From Amycolatopsis rubida (GTDB lineage: Bacteria > Actinomycetota > Actinomycetes > Mycobacteriales > Pseudonocardiaceae), in contig NZ_FOWC01000004.1 in assembly GCF_900115345.1 (NCBI RefSeq), positions 248,001-312,000 on the forward strand: 64,000 nucleotides of DNA, given 5' to 3'. Of this stretch, positions 54,943 to 63,191 are shown piece after piece (the first letter of the stretch is position 1; each line of letters begins with the position of its first letter). The translations under genes and the position numbers were made by a program. The notes beneath the pieces were generated by a model. It ran no database searches. It was given only the letters and a program-made list of their open reading frames with translations, and had not been told where the DNA came from.

Positions 54943-55961
54943 CGACGGTGGACGCGCGCACCCGGGCCCGCTCCGTGACCGAGGTGCTGGACTGGAGCCG
55001 GAGCCGATGGGAACCGGCGATGCGGGCGGCGGTCGACCGGCTGCCCGTGGCGATGCGCCGGATCGCCGGCTACCACCTCGGCTGGTGGGACGAAACCGGA
55101 ACCGCCACGAGCGCCTCCGGCGGCAAGGCCCTGCGCCCGGCACTGGTACTGCTGTGCGCGGAGGCCAGCGGCGGAGACCCGGAAGACGCGATCCCCGCCG
55201 CGGTGGCCGTCGAACTGGCCCACAATTTTTCGCTGCTGCACGACGACGTCATGGACGGCGACCGCACCCGGCGGCACCGACCCACCGCATGGACCGTCTT
55301 CGGCACCGGACAAGCCGTGCTGGCCGGAGACTCCCTGCTCACCCTGGCCTTCGACGTCCTGTCCCCAGACGGCCCAGCCGCCGCCCGCCTGCTGAGCACC
55401 GCGGTACTGGACCTGCTGCACGGCCAGCACGAGGACCTGGCGTTCGAACAGCGAACGAACGTCGAAGTGGCGGAATGCGTCCAGATGGCACAGGGCAAAA
55501 CGGCAGCCCTGCTGAGCGCGGCATGCACACTCGGCGTACTGGTAGTCGGAGGCCGCGGCGAGCACGTCGAACGCTTCGGCCGCTTCGGCCGATCGCTTGG
55601 CCTGGCCTTCCAACACGTCGACGACCTCCTCGGCATCTGGGGCGACCCGGCAGTCACCGGAAAACCGGTTTATTCGGACCTGCGCAGCCGCAAGAAATCC
55701 CTCCCCGTGGTCGCGGCGCTCACCTCAGGCACGTCAGCCGGACAGGAACTGGCGATGCTGTACCGGCAACCACTACCGGAGGACTGCCTCGCCAAAGCCG
55801 CGACTCTGGTCGACGAAGCCGGCGGCCGATCTTGGAGCCACACCCAAGCGGACGAACTGCTCGCTGACGCGTTGACCGCCCTGACCGCCGCCAACCCAGC
55901 CCCGCGAGCAACGGCGGAACTGACCGCGATCGCCCAGCTCATCACCCGCCGGGACCACTGA
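54939..55961 (+). CDS. Geranylgeranyl (polyprenyl) diphosphate synthase
   Basis: 340 aa. First Asp-rich motif in NFSLLHDDVMDGDRTRRHRPTAW, second in FQHVDDLLGIWGDP, with KxxxxRP-type GGKALRPALVLL. It condenses IPP with allylic diphosphates, probably to GGPP. No terpene cyclase, carotenoid gene or encapsulin lies within the window, so it is solitary here. Translation is probably coupled to the 23-codon ORF before it. Confidence 0.93.
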   Translation: MTTVDARTRARSVTEVLDWSRSRWEPAMRAAVDRLPVAMRRIAGYHLGWWDETGTATSASGGKALRPALVLLCAEASGGDPEDAIPAAVAVELAHNFSLLHDDVMDGDRTRRHRPTAWTVFGTGQAVLAGDSLLTLAFDVLSPDGPAAARLLSTAVLDLLHGQHEDLAFEQRTNVEVAECVQMAQGKTAALLSAACTLGVLVVGGRGEHVERFGRFGRSLGLAFQHVDDLLGIWGDPAVTGKPVYSDLRSRKKSLPVVAALTSGTSAGQELAMLYRQPLPEDCLAKAATLVDEAGGRSWSHTQADELLADALTALTAANPAPRATAELTAIAQLITRRDH

Positions 55962-56577
55962 CCGGAACAACCGCCCGCCCCGGGCGATCATCTGCCCAGG
56001 ACGATCGCCCGACCTGAACGGCCGTCCGCCCCGGGCAATCACCTGACACGCGAGCGCGGGACGGTCGTCCGCCCCAGGCCCCAGCCCGAACCGGGCGACC
56101 GCCCAACCAGGACGATCGTCCGCCCCGGGCGACCGCCCAAGACGAGCGACCATCCGCCCCGGGCAATCGCCCAACCCAAGCACCGCGCTACGCCAGCCAA
56201 TCCCCCACCCACGGCGACCGGCCCAACCAGGGCAATCGCCCGACACACCCGGCACCCGCGACCACCCAACCAGGGCGACCGTCTGCCCAGGGCGGCCATC
56301 CAACCCGAACGATCGTCCGCCCCCGACCCCCATCCGAGCCGGGCGAACGCCCAACCAAGACGGACACTCACCCAGGGCAACCGCCCAACTCGATCGATCG
56401 TCCGCCCCGGACGACCGCCCGACCAGGGCGATCGCCCTGACACCGGCACAGGGCTCATCCCACGGTGACCTCAAGCGCATCCAAGCGATCGCCCCAACAC
56501 CGCGCCGGGTGCACGCAACGCACCCAACGCAGCGCCCAGCACCCCACCGCTCTGGGCCGCGACCGGCCCAGAAACCG
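55962..56577. repeat. Degenerate GC-rich repeat tract
   Basis: No gene. From 55962 to about 56450 the plus strand is built of imperfect repeats of GACGATCGTCCGCCCCGGGC, GGGCGACCGCCCAACCA and GGGCAATCGCCC units, each a near-palindrome (GGGCGATCGCCC, GACGATCGTC). Frames in both strands stay open because of composition. 56450-56577 has a different, non-repeated composition. The tract lies between the convergent GGPP synthase and CapA genes. Confidence 0.75.
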
Positions 56578-57699
56578 TCACCGCCCCGGTCGGCTCAACC
56601 CGTCGTCCCCAGCGCCCCGGGAAAGCACCACCTTGTCGGTATTCGCGAGCGCATCCTTCCCGCGCTCAGTCGGCGGCGCGGTCGTCAGGTCCCGCAGCCG
56701 GATCGGCGGTCCGAGGTCGATCAGCGTCGGCACATACTCGGCCTTGTCCACCGTCCACTTCCCGCCTGCCCGGCTGAACCGGAACCGAGCCGCGACCCCC
56801 TCCTCCGTGGATCCGCGAGGTTCGTCATGCCGCGCGACCTCATTGCCGAGCCCGAACGCCACCCACTTGCCGCCGACTTTCTGGAACGGCTGCACCACAT
56901 GCGCGTGATGCCCGACGATCAGGTCGAGATCCGGCGATGCCGTCAGCTTCTGCGCCAGCTGCTTCTGCTCAGCAGTCACGTCATGCTGATACTCAACGCC
57001 CCAATGCAGGCTCGCGATCACGACCTCCGCCCCGGCCGCCTTCGCCTCGCGCGCCGCGGAGAGGATCTCGCCGGGGTCGATTTCGTTGGCCAGCCACGGT
57101 TTCCCGGCCGGCCGCTTGATCCCGTTGAACCCGAACGAGTAAGACAGCTGCGCGACCTTGACCCCGTGCACGTCCAGGATCAGCGGTTTCCCCGCCTCCG
57201 CGGCCGAACGCGCGGACCCGGTGTGCTTCAGCCCGGTCTGGTCGAGCTTGTCCAACGTCCGCTGCACACCCGCCGCGCCTTGGTCGAGCGTATGGTTCGA
57301 CGCGGTGGAGCAGGTGTCGTATCCGGTGTCCTTCAACGCGTCCGCGATCTCCGGCGGCGCGCTGAACGACGGATACCCGCTGTAGGGCCCGCCCTCCGGC
57401 GCGAGCGGCGTTTCGAGGTGGCAGATCCCCAGATCCGCGCCGGACACCAGCGGTTTGACCCCGGCGAACAGCTGCCGGTAGTCGATCTTCCCGCCGCCGT
57501 CCGCCTCGGCCTGCTCGGTGAGCCGCGGGTGGATCAGCACGTCCCCGGTCGCCACGACAGTGAACGAATCCGGCGAAGCGGCCGCCGACGACGACGGTGA
57601 CGGCCCGGCCGAGGACCGTTGCGGGGCGGCTTCGCTCCCACACGCCGCCAGCATCAGCGCGACCCCGGCGAGGGCGGCGGCGCGGCGCATGTTCGTCAT
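56578..57699 (-). CDS. CapA-family lipoprotein (poly-gamma-glutamate synthesis-like)
   Basis: 373 aa from the second ATG at 57699 (AAAGGGG upstream). Lipobox LMLAACG. The CapA metallophosphatase-like fold shows FTVVATGDVLIHPRLTE, CHLETPLAPEGGPYSGYPSF, STASNHTLDQG, ASLHWGVEYQH and DLIVGHHAHVVQPF. Although named for capsule synthesis, many actinobacterial members have unknown substrates; no pgsBC is nearby. Confidence 0.9.
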   Translation of the reverse strand: MTNMRRAAALAGVALMLAACGSEAAPQRSSAGPSPSSSAAASPDSFTVVATGDVLIHPRLTEQAEADGGGKIDYRQLFAGVKPLVSGADLGICHLETPLAPEGGPYSGYPSFSAPPEIADALKDTGYDTCSTASNHTLDQGAAGVQRTLDKLDQTGLKHTGSARSAAEAGKPLILDVHGVKVAQLSYSFGFNGIKRPAGKPWLANEIDPGEILSAAREAKAAGAEVVIASLHWGVEYQHDVTAEQKQLAQKLTASPDLDLIVGHHAHVVQPFQKVGGKWVAFGLGNEVARHDEPRGSTEEGVAARFRFSRAGGKWTVDKAEYVPTLIDLGPPIRLRDLTTAPPTERGKDALANTDKVVLSRGAGDDGLSRPGR

Positions 57700-57784
57700 G
57701 ATCATCCCCTTTGCCCGACTGCCCGGCACATCCTTCCTCATCACTCTTGTGGGTTAACAACCCGGTCGTGACCAGGCGAAACGC

Positions 57785-59104
57785 TCAGGCTAGGCAGTCG
57801 GCGGGCTTTCCGCGAGCCAGCGCCGGGTCGGTCTGGTCGAACGTCCGCGCGACGCCCGGACCGGATGTGCGCGTCTCAAACCGCACCGTCACCCGGCCGT
57901 GCCCCGCACCCTGTACCCAGCCCGTGCCGAACTCGGCGTGCACCACGTCGTCGCCGGGCCGCCATCCCGACGACGACACCGGCGCGCTCCCGCCCGGCGA
58001 CGGTGCCGAAGTGACCACCGGCTCCTCCGCCGCAGCGGGCACGGTCAAGCTGAACAACGCATCCTGATGCGGCACCGAAAGCCCGCTGAACGCGACGCCC
58101 GCCAGCCGTACTCCGCCGAACTCTTGCGGGTCGAGCAACAACCGTTCTGCGGTAGTCGCAAGCTGTTCGAGGTCATCAGTGGGCGACGCAGTGGTCTCGG
58201 AGCGAGTCACCGTGCTCATGTCCGTATGCCGCAGCTTGATCACCACCGTGCGCGCGACGCGGCCCGCTTTAACCAGCCGTGAGTGCGCACCAACCGCGAT
58301 TTTCCTCACCTCGGCGCGCAATCGGACGAGATCGACCACGTCGACGTCGAATGTCGTCTCCGCACTCACCTGTTTGGCTTCGCCCCGTTCCGCGACCGGT
58401 CGGTCGTCGAACCCGCTCGCCAGCCGCCGCAAGTCGCGACCGACCACGCCACCGAGCGTCGACACCGCGTCCGGCTCCGGCAACGCGGCAAGCTCGCCCA
58501 AGGTGAGGACACCGATCGTGCGCAGTTTCGCTTCCGCGACCGGTCCGATCCCCCACAGCGCGCGCACGGGCAGCGGAGCCAGAAACTCGCGTTCGGTCCC
58601 CGGCGGCACGACAAGCAGACCGTCCGGCTTCGCACGATCCGACCCGATTTTCGCGACCTGCTTGCCCGTCCCCGCGCCGATCGACGCAGTCAGCCCAGTC
58701 CGCTCCCGGATCCGCGCCCGCAAGTCCTCGGCCCACTCGGTCACCTGCTCGACCGGCGCGCCAGCCAACGCGGGCGGTTCGGCGAACGCCTCGTCGAGGG
58801 AAATCCGTTCCAGCACCGGCGCGACCTCGCCGACGACGTCGAAAACCTGCTTGCTCAAGACTTCGTACAACCGGAACCGCGGCGGCAGCACCACGCCGCC
58901 GGATGGAAGCAGCCGTCGAGCCTGGGACATCGGCACCGCCGACCGCACGCCGTACTCGCGGGATTCGTAGCTCGCGCCAGCGACGACGCCGCGATGTCCG
59001 GTGCCGCCGACGACCACCGCGCGCCCGCGCAGCGTCGGCCGGGTGAGCTGCTCCGCGGAGGCGTAGAACGCGTCGAGGTCCAAGTGCACGACCCAGCGAG
59101 ACAT
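57785..59104 (-). CDS. dinB: DNA polymerase IV (Y-family translesion polymerase)
   Basis: 439 aa. Catalytic Asp in VVHLDLDAFYASAEQ and Asp-Glu in ISLDEAFAE near residue 102, then SIGAGTGKQVAKIGSDRAKPDG. The little-finger domain follows, and an actinobacterial C-terminal extension begins WRPGDDVVHAEFGTGWVQGAG near 380. It bypasses lesions. It is last in an apparent operon after the small regulator (1-base gap), not behind a recognisable LexA box. Confidence 0.93.
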   Translation of the reverse strand: MSRWVVHLDLDAFYASAEQLTRPTLRGRAVVVGGTGHRGVVAGASYESREYGVRSAVPMSQARRLLPSGGVVLPPRFRLYEVLSKQVFDVVGEVAPVLERISLDEAFAEPPALAGAPVEQVTEWAEDLRARIRERTGLTASIGAGTGKQVAKIGSDRAKPDGLLVVPPGTEREFLAPLPVRALWGIGPVAEAKLRTIGVLTLGELAALPEPDAVSTLGGVVGRDLRRLASGFDDRPVAERGEAKQVSAETTFDVDVVDLVRLRAEVRKIAVGAHSRLVKAGRVARTVVIKLRHTDMSTVTRSETTASPTDDLEQLATTAERLLLDPQEFGGVRLAGVAFSGLSVPHQDALFSLTVPAAAEEPVVTSAPSPGGSAPVSSSGWRPGDDVVHAEFGTGWVQGAGHGRVTVRFETRTSGPGVARTFDQTDPALARGKPADCLA

Positions 59105-59105
59105 G

Positions 59106-59411
59106 TCAGGTTCCAGCGTCCAGGAGCCGTTGCAACGCCTTGGTGTAGCTCTCGAACGCGGCGCGGCCCTTGCTCGTGAGCCGCACCAGCGTGACCGGTG
59201 TGCGGTGCTCGTAAGCCTTGGTGATCTCGACGTACTCGGCGTCCTCGAGCTTGCGCAGATGCGTCGAGAGATTGCCGGCGGTCATCTCCAGCAACTGCTG
59301 CAGCCGGGGGAAGGTGATCTGGTCGGCCGGACGGAGCCCGGCGAGGGCGACCGTGACGCGCAGCCGCGCCTGGGCGTGGATGACGGGGTCGAGCTCCGGC
59401 AGCTCAATCAC
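59106..59411 (-). CDS. Winged-helix (MarR/ArsR-like, HTH_34) regulator
   Basis: 101 aa from a GTG overlapping the membrane-protein gene by 8 bases. LRVTVALAGLRPADQITFPRLQQLLEMTAGNLSTHLRKLEDAEYVEITKAYEHRTPVTLVRLTSKG is the one-domain winged helix of PF13601. The likely operator is ACTTTGT-N3-ACAAAGT upstream of the ATPase gene at the head of this operon. Confidence 0.88.
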   Translation of the reverse strand: MIELPELDPVIHAQARLRVTVALAGLRPADQITFPRLQQLLEMTAGNLSTHLRKLEDAEYVEITKAYEHRTPVTLVRLTSKGRAAFESYTKALQRLLDAGT

Positions 59412-60051
59412 GGGGCCGCACCACGTAGACCAGCGCCGCGACCGCGAATCCGCCGCCGCCCGCGAGCGAGAGGACGAGGAAGTTGCCCGGCACGCCGACC
59501 AGGACGCTCGCCCCGCTGCACACGATGATCCAGCCGCCGAAGAAGTACTGCCGCAGGTCCTGCCACAGCATCCCGCCCGCGAGGTAGAGCGCGCCGGTCA
59601 GCAGCAGCGACGTGCCGGACCACAGCAAAGGCACCAGATCCGAGCCCTCGGGGAGGAGTTTGGTGATCCGGATGTCGATCAGGCTCATCCCGGCGAACGA
59701 GATCATCCACGCCCACCCGTACATCGCACCGATCCGCCGCGACGGCCCGCGAATCCCGCGGCCGCCTTTGCTGCCGTGCCAAGCGGAGTACACGATCGCG
59801 CCCACCATGAGCACCGCGACGACGATGCCCGCGACCCAGCCGGGCAGCAGCGCCGCCGACCGGTCGTCGGAGAGGTAGACGAGCCCCCAGCCGACCAGCC
59901 AGGCGAAGGCCCAGACGGCGAACAGACGCGCCGGGCTGACTCGCAGTTCCCGGCGCGTCCGCTCGTTCTGCCGGGCGATGAGCTCAAGCGATTCCGCCAC
60001 CGACAGCGGCTCGCCTTCGTCCTCGACGGGGTCCCCCGCGTCGTTGTTCAC
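59404..60051 (-). CDS. Four- to six-helix membrane protein of the ABC operon
   Basis: 215 aa. An acidic N-terminus (DPVEDEGEPLSVAESLELIARQNERTRREL) precedes about six membrane segments. I do not recognise a named family; small proteins of this kind often accompany ABC-2 exporter operons next to a PF13601 regulator. It is between the permease and the regulator and probably serves as a modulator. Confidence 0.65.
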   Translation of the reverse strand: MNNDAGDPVEDEGEPLSVAESLELIARQNERTRRELRVSPARLFAVWAFAWLVGWGLVYLSDDRSAALLPGWVAGIVVAVLMVGAIVYSAWHGSKGGRGIRGPSRRIGAMYGWAWMISFAGMSLIDIRITKLLPEGSDLVPLLWSGTSLLLTGALYLAGGMLWQDLRQYFFGGWIIVCSGASVLVGVPGNFLVLSLAGGGGFAVAALVYVVRPRD

Positions 60052-60105
60052 CCCGGCCCGCCCTTCCCCCGTACTGACCCCTCATGCAGCACGGAAGCTA
60101 ACACG

Positions 60106-60840
60106 TCACGCGACCTTCACCGGGCCCAGCCGGAACCGCCGCACCACCACGAGCGCGGGCACGACCAGCCACGCCGCCAGCACACCGACCGCGAGACCGA
60201 GCCCGCCGGCGTGATCCACCGGGAGTGTGCCGACGCGGCCGAGCCAGTACGTAGGGAAGAAATGCGCGAGCGCGGACATCCATTCCGGCAAGATCGACAG
60301 CGGCATCCACAACCCGCCGAACACGCCGAGCGGCAGCATCAACGCGCCGGTCATCGCGCCGACCGTGTCGCCCTTGCCGAACAACCCGAGCAGCAGGCCG
60401 AGCACCGCGAACGGCAACGCGCCCAGCCACAACGAGACCCCGCTGAGCAGCCACTGTGCCGCGGTGAGCTGTACCCCGCGCAACGCGCCGGCCACGAAGA
60501 TCACCAGAACCACCGGCAACGCCATCGCCATCGAGGACGCGATCTTCACCGCGAGATAACCGGGCCCGCGCATCGGCGTGAGCCGCAGTTGCCGCTGCCA
60601 GCCGTCCGTCCGCTCGGTCGCCACGCGAGTGCCGGTGAACAACGCGCCGCTCATCGCGCCGTACGCGCCCATGTTGATCATCGTGGTGACGCTCGCCTTG
60701 ATGCCGTCCGACCCGACCTGGTCGCCGAACAACCCGCCGAACAGGAGAAACATGCCAAGCGGGACCGCGATGGTGAACAGCGCGAACTGCGGGCTGCGGA
60801 CGATGCGCAGAATCTCCAGCCGGAGGTAGACGAGGTTCAT
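60106..60840 (-). CDS. ABC-2 type exporter permease
   Basis: 244 aa, six membrane segments; RLEILRIVRSPQFALFTIAVPLGMFLLF and YLAVKIASSMAMALPVVLVI fit the ABC-2 family. Overlaps the ATPase gene by 4 bases (ATGA). Together they form a heteromeric exporter, perhaps for a lipid or antibiotic. Confidence 0.88.
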   Translation of the reverse strand: MNLVYLRLEILRIVRSPQFALFTIAVPLGMFLLFGGLFGDQVGSDGIKASVTTMINMGAYGAMSGALFTGTRVATERTDGWQRQLRLTPMRGPGYLAVKIASSMAMALPVVLVIFVAGALRGVQLTAAQWLLSGVSLWLGALPFAVLGLLLGLFGKGDTVGAMTGALMLPLGVFGGLWMPLSILPEWMSALAHFFPTYWLGRVGTLPVDHAGGLGLAVGVLAAWLVVPALVVVRRFRLGPVKVA

Positions 60841-61739
60841 CGGAGCGCTCCCTGCGGCTCGTCGGCGGTGAGCGCGAGGAACGCTTCCTCCAGCCCCGCG
60901 GAGGTGATCTCGATCGAGCGGGCCTGCGGAAACGCCGCGAGCAACGCCCGGATCGCCAGGTCGGAGTCCGTGCAGCCCAGCTCCGTACGATCGCCCTGTA
61001 CACGTGCACTGGCGACCCCGTCGAGCGCAGCCAGGGCTTCCGGGCAGGCGCCCTGTACGACTGCCCTGATCACTTGCCCAGACACGTTCGCGCGCACCTC
61101 GTCGACCGCCCCGTCCGCGACGACCTTCCCGTGCCGCATCAACACGACGCGGTCCGCATAGTCCTCCGCCTCGGCGAGGTAATGCGTTGCGAAGAGAACG
61201 GTCCGCCCGGACGCCGTGAACTCGTGCATCGACGTCCAGAATTCACGCCGGGCGTCGACGTCCAGCGCCGCCGTCGGCTCATCGAGAATCAGCAGCTCCG
61301 GGTCGCCAGTGAGCGCGAGCGCGTACCGGACCCGCTGAAGCTGCCCGCCGGACAACTTCCCGCACCGCCGCTTGGCGAACTCCCCGATCCCGGCCCGCGC
61401 GTAAACCTCCTTGACCGGCAGCGGATTCTCGAACATCGACCGATGCAACTCGACCAGCTCGGCCGGTGTGACGTCCCGCAGCAAGAACCCGTTCTGCACC
61501 ATCGCCGCGAGCCGCCCGGAGTCGAGCGCCGCCCGAGGCGCGCCGCCGAACACCCGCACGCTTCCCTCGTCCGGCGAGGCGAGCCCCAGCAGCATGTCGA
61601 TCGTGGTCGACTTGCCCGCGCCGTTCGGCCCCAGCAGTGCGACGACCTCGCCCCGCCGCACGGCCACCGACACGCCGTCGACCGCGCGGACCTGCTTGAA
61701 TTGCTTCACCAGGCCGGTCAGCCTGAACGCTTCCGTCAT
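60837..61739 (-). CDS. ABC-2 type exporter ATPase
   Basis: 300 aa from the ATG at 61739 (GGGGACGG upstream). Walker A LLGPNGAGKST, Q-loop AMVQNG, signature KLSGGQLQRVRYALAL, Walker B LLILDEPTAALD, H-loop LFATHYLAEAEDYADR. C-terminal ABC-2 accessory region (about 210-300). First gene of the five-gene operon ending in dinB; the operator at 61768-61784 lies 29 bases upstream of its start. Confidence 0.9.
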   Translation of the reverse strand: MTEAFRLTGLVKQFKQVRAVDGVSVAVRRGEVVALLGPNGAGKSTTIDMLLGLASPDEGSVRVFGGAPRAALDSGRLAAMVQNGFLLRDVTPAELVELHRSMFENPLPVKEVYARAGIGEFAKRRCGKLSGGQLQRVRYALALTGDPELLILDEPTAALDVDARREFWTSMHEFTASGRTVLFATHYLAEAEDYADRVVLMRHGKVVADGAVDEVRANVSGQVIRAVVQGACPEALAALDGVASARVQGDRTELGCTDSDLAIRALLAAFPQARSIEITSAGLEEAFLALTADEPQGALR

Positions 61740-61767
61740 CCCGTCCCCCAGTGCTTCGCTGTCCTGA

Positions 61768-61784
61768 ACTTTGTAACACAAAGT
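61768..61784. promoter_or_regulatory. Operator upstream of the ABC exporter operon
   Basis: ACTTTGTAACACAAAGT: perfect 7-base arms with a 3-base centre. Positioned where a repressor would block the promoter, and the operon encodes a one-domain winged-helix protein (59106-59411) that suits such a short palindrome. Confidence 0.7.
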
Positions 61785-62024
61785 CAGCTGCGTTGAAAAG
61801 TAGTGGGCGATTCCGAGTCATTCACCGCGGAAAGTCTGTGACGGCGACGCCCGGCTAATCCGGTTGCTCCCCGCGCCCAGCCGCACTACCGTCCGGGTTC
61901 ATGACGATCTTCGCCCGCTGCCGCCGGTCCTGATCCCGGCACGACCTTCCGGGCCGCCCGCCGCCGGGCGGCCCCCGCTTCGCGTGCCGGACCGCATCTC
62001 GTCCGGAAAGGACACTTTCGCCTC

Positions 62025-63191
62025 ATGGGCAAGCACATCGTCGTGGTCGGCTGTTCCGCGCCGAGCCACATCTACCCGTCGCTGGGGATCATCCGCGAAC
62101 TGGTACGGCGCGGACACCGGGTCAGCTACGTCGTCGGCGAACCGCTCGCCGAACTGGTCGAGGCGACCGGCGCGGACGTCGTCACGCATCCCACGATCTT
62201 CCCGCTCGGCCCGGACGCGGAATGGCCGGCGGACCCGGCCGAAGCGATGCGCGTCTTCCTCGACGAGGCCGCAGCGATCCACCCGCGGCTGATCGAAACC
62301 TTCGACCACGACCGGCCAGACCTGTTGCTCTACGACATCGGCGGCCTCGGCGCGCCGCTGCTCGGCCTCCGCTACGACGTGCCCGCGGTGCAGCTCTCCC
62401 CCACCTACGTCGCCTGGGACGGCTATGAGGAAGAACTCGCCGACGTCCTCAAACCGATCCGCACCTCACCGTCCGGAGTGGACTACAACCGGGCATTCAC
62501 CGAGTGGCTGGCGGAAAACGGAGTCGCCGAAGACGCCTGGACGTGGCTCGCGCGACCGGTGCCGATCCTGTCGCTGATCCCGCGCGCGATGCAGCCGAAC
62601 GCTGACCGCGTCCCGGAGGACCGTGTCCAGTTCGTCGGCCCGTGTCTCGACCCGGCGCGCGCAGCGGAGCACTGGACGCCGCCGTCCGACGGCAAACCCG
62701 TGCTGCTCGTGTCGTTCGGCACCGCGTACAACGACCAACTGGACGTCTACCGGCACTGCATCACCGAATTCGAGGACTGGCACGTCGTGCTCTCCATCGG
62801 CAAGCACGTCTCGAAGGACGATCTCGGCCCGCTGCCGGAGTCGGTCGAGGTGCACGAAACGGTGCCGCAGCTAGCGATTCTCGATGTCGCGTCCGCCTTC
62901 ATCACGCACGCCGGAATGGGCGGCTGCACGGAATCCCTGTGGTACGGCGTCCCGACGGTCGCCATCCCGCAGGCTGTCGACCAGTTCGGCAACGCCGCAC
63001 AGCTGGAAGCGCTGGGAGTCGGCAAGCATCTGCCCGCGGACCAGGTGACCGCCAAGTCGCTGCGCGAAGCCGTCGATGGAGTCAGCAGTTCGCCGGACGT
63101 CGCCGCGAGGCTGGCTGAGCTGCGCGCGGAAATCCGTGTCAACGGTGGGATTACCGCGGCTGCGGACGCGGTGGCGAAGTTCCTGAAATAA
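62025..63191 (+). CDS. Macrolide-type glycosyltransferase (MGT/OleD family, GT1)
   Basis: 388 aa, GT-B fold. VGCSAPSHIYPSLGIIRELVRRGHRVSYVVGE, then LLVSFGTAYNDQLDVYRHCI, and the sugar-nucleotide motif FITHAGMGGCTESLWYGVPTVAIPQAVDQFGNAAQLEALGVG. MGT-family enzymes glucosylate and inactivate macrolides or flavonoid-like substrates. Preceded by 240 bases of noncoding DNA. A decayed aminoglycoside kinase gene follows convergently. Confidence 0.93.
   Translation: MGKHIVVVGCSAPSHIYPSLGIIRELVRRGHRVSYVVGEPLAELVEATGADVVTHPTIFPLGPDAEWPADPAEAMRVFLDEAAAIHPRLIETFDHDRPDLLLYDIGGLGAPLLGLRYDVPAVQLSPTYVAWDGYEEELADVLKPIRTSPSGVDYNRAFTEWLAENGVAEDAWTWLARPVPILSLIPRAMQPNADRVPEDRVQFVGPCLDPARAAEHWTPPSDGKPVLLVSFGTAYNDQLDVYRHCITEFEDWHVVLSIGKHVSKDDLGPLPESVEVHETVPQLAILDVASAFITHAGMGGCTESLWYGVPTVAIPQAVDQFGNAAQLEALGVGKHLPADQVTAKSLREAVDGVSSSPDVAARLAELRAEIRVNGGITAAADAVAKFLK

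Noticed and set aside
55773..56480. A 235-residue open frame on the minus strand across the repeat tract
   Set aside because: The translation is a shuffled repeat of Gly/Arg/Trp-rich fragments with no fold, overlaps the GGPP synthase end and has no ribosome site. It reflects GC composition.
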